The notes under the pieces are model-generated. The model saw only the letters and a program-made list of their open reading frames with translations. It was not told where the DNA came from and made no database searches. Both the position numbers and the translations under genes were made by a program. Positions 50,342 to 55,000 of a stretch of 55,000 nt of DNA are shown here, piece after piece; the first letter of the stretch is position 1; each line of letters opens with the position of its first letter. The DNA is taken from NCBI GenBank assembly GCA_016946835.1, contig JACVTC010000089.1, positions 325,001-380,000 on the forward strand, read 5' to 3'. The stretch is from Neocallimastix lanati (nom. inval.) (lineage: Eukaryota; Neocallimastigomycota; Neocallimastigomycetes; Neocallimastigales; Neocallimastigaceae).

Positions 50342-50562
50342 TGAAGTATCAATATATGTAAATATTTAATAAAATAAATTTATTTATATATATAATTGTA
50401 TGTACATAAATCAATGTAAAACCATATGACATCATAAGATAAATATATATAATTAAATTATAAATTTATTCCTATTTATTATAAATATGACTTTACATTA
50501 ATGTGCTGAATTCTTTTTAATATAAATAAATAGTATAATAAAATATATAATTACTCATTAAT
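50342..50562 (+). mobile_element. Probable 3' LTR of the Copia remnant, incomplete
   Basis: Starts TGAAGTATCAATATATG directly after the polypurine tract, as expected for a Copia 3' LTR. The right boundary is unclear; similarity is lost as the (AAT)n compound repeat begins. It differs in sequence from LTRs A and B. Confidence 0.45.
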
Positions 50563-50825
50563 AATAATAATAATAATAAAAGATTGTATTTTTAATAATA
50601 ATAATAAAATATTGAATTTTTAATAATAATAATAATAATAATAATAAAAGATTGTATTTTTAATTATAATAATAATAATAAAAGATAGTATTTTTAATAA
50701 TAATAATAATAAAAGATTATATTTTTAATAATAATAATAAAAGATTGTATTTTTAATAATAATAAAAGATTGTATTTTTAATAATAATAATAATAATAAT
50801 AATAGTAATAATAATAATAATAATA

Positions 50826-50885
<60 letters not shown>

Positions 50886-50981
50886 GATTGTATTATTAAC
50901 ATTTGCGTGTTTCTACAGAGAGTCAGTTAATAAATACTAATGAGAGACATTACTATCATTATTATTATTAAAAGTACAATC

Positions 50982-51012
<31 letters not shown>

Positions 51013-51013
51013 G
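50563..51013. repeat. Compound (AAT)n array with inverted right arm
   Basis: Left arm 50563-50888: AAT blocks separated by AAAAGATTGTATTTTT (about seven spacers). The right arm from about 50957 to 51013 carries the reverse complement (ACAATCTTTTATTATT and a variant ACAACCGTTCATTATT). The arms enclose a unique, less AT-rich stretch of about 68 bp (50889-50956), so the whole could fold into a long hairpin. Confidence 0.88.
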
Positions 51014-52233
51014 AAAATACAACCGTTCATTATTATTATTGATATTATTTACTTATTTTTCATTATTTAAAATTAGTTTTTATACTATACATATAATAAT
51101 ATTTGTATATTAAAATCATGATATCATTTAATATTTCATTTAAAGCATCATTTTTAAAAATTTTTTTATATTTCACTTTTCATTATTAACAAAAATATTG
51201 ACTACAAAATAAATTTCGCATATCTTCATATTCTATCATTATTATACTAAATTAAAAATATTAATTTCATTTTAATCATCATAATTTAATGCATTTTCTA
51301 CTAAAACAAAAGATCTAAATATTTCTCATTCTTAACTTTTATTTATTCAATTATTAATTTATTTCTAAAAATTATTCATATTTTAGAAATGTGTTTAACA
51401 TATTTGTACTATTTAAACAAAAAATTTATATTATTATAATTGAAATATATTAATTATAAAAAGCTTTATTCAATTGAGATATATAAATTATAATTCATTA
51501 ATTTATGTTACAATATCATTTTTAATTTTAGAGCAACGTCGTTATCATTTTTATAAGTATAAAAATATTTTATTGATATTTATTACCATATCGTAGTTAT
51601 AATTATTAAAATATATGACTAGCTATAAGTATGTTGATTATTGTTAACATGTATTTCTATAAAATATAATATTATGATTTAAAAATAATTGAAATAATTT
51701 CAAAAATTTTTATTTTCAATAATGGAAAAATGAATTATAATTTTTAATATATTCTTAAATATATTTATATATTTTGTTACACAAATCATAATTATATATA
51801 ATATTTATAATATTAATTAATTTTAAATAAAAAAAAATAATTATATTATTATACAAAATTTTTGTAAAAAATTGTTTTATTAAATAAAAAATCAAAAAAA
51901 GTTTTGATATTAACTTGAAAACCATTAAATTTATTAATAATAATATATAATATTATGCTTCAACAAATATTAATAAATTTCTAGAGTATTATAAGAAATA
52001 AATATTTTTTTTATTAATAATATTTGGATTATATATTATATAAGTTTATATTCAAATAATTTTTAAACATAATTTATTTAAAACTTGTTTTAATAATTTC
52101 ATTTGAAATTCTTACTAAATACATTTACAAAAAAAAATAAAAAATAAAAAATTTTAAAATCAAATAACTTTTATGCATAAATAAGTTAAATAAATATATA
52201 TATATATAATAATTAATATTTATCAATATTTTA
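51014..52233. other. Intergenic AT-rich region
   Basis: No gene, RNA or repeat family is recognised. The right part is the likely promoter and leader of the Asn-rich gene starting at 52234. Confidence 0.65.

Positions 52234-55000
<2,767 letters not shown>

Overview
The window is nuclear DNA of a eukaryote with extreme AT content. It carries spliceosomal introns, long homopolymers, kilobase-scale trinucleotide and pentanucleotide repeats, and Asn/Ser-rich proteins. The tryptophan enzyme fused in the order glutaminase, indole-glycerol-phosphate synthase, phosphoribosylanthranilate isomerase (TrpG-TrpC-TrpF) is a fungal hallmark. A class III (anaerobic) ribonucleotide reductase activase points to an obligate anaerobe. 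Together they suggest an anaerobic gut fungus (Neocallimastigomycota); this is an inference, not proof.

Layout. 1-5.5 kb: AT-rich intergenic DNA with a microsatellite and one less AT-rich relic. 5.5-9.1 kb: C2H2 zinc-finger/AT-hook regulator. 9.8-13.7 kb: LINE 3' remnant with poly(A), a tRNA-Lys-like relic, a deleted Copia element and a compound (AAT)n satellite. 14.9-15.5 kb: nrdG-like radical SAM activase. 16.2-18.5 kb: two more LINE remnants of the same family. 20.9-22.5 kb and 23.6-24.1 kb: two unrecognised host proteins. 24.4-28.3 kb: gene-poor DNA. 28.3-31.9 kb: eight-exon SAS10/UTP3 gene on the minus strand. 32.4-37.9 kb: three minus-strand genes (unknown basic protein, TRP2-type anthranilate synthase component I, fused TrpGCF) separated by only 25 and 26 bp. 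38-51 kb: mobile and repetitive DNA with a foldback element, (ATT)n arrays split by two solo LTRs, two Mutator-like transposase pseudogenes and Copia remnants. One Mutator-like element is 6.6 kb, bounded by inverted repeats and an 8-bp target duplication, and contains a 3.4-kb (TTTTA)n satellite. 52.2 kb to the end: a long Asn-rich open frame that leaves the window.

The two recognised tryptophan genes cover the chorismate-to-anthranilate step (component I plus the glutaminase domain of the fusion) and the isomerase and indole-glycerol-phosphate synthase steps. The anthranilate phosphoribosyltransferase and the tryptophan synthase were not found. The near-abutting arrangement of the three genes, in a genome whose other intergenic spacers here run to kilobases, is the most unusual gene-level observation. 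The satellite-bearing Mutator-like element is the most unusual mobile-DNA observation. All exon joins were made by eye from splice signals, frame and family similarity.
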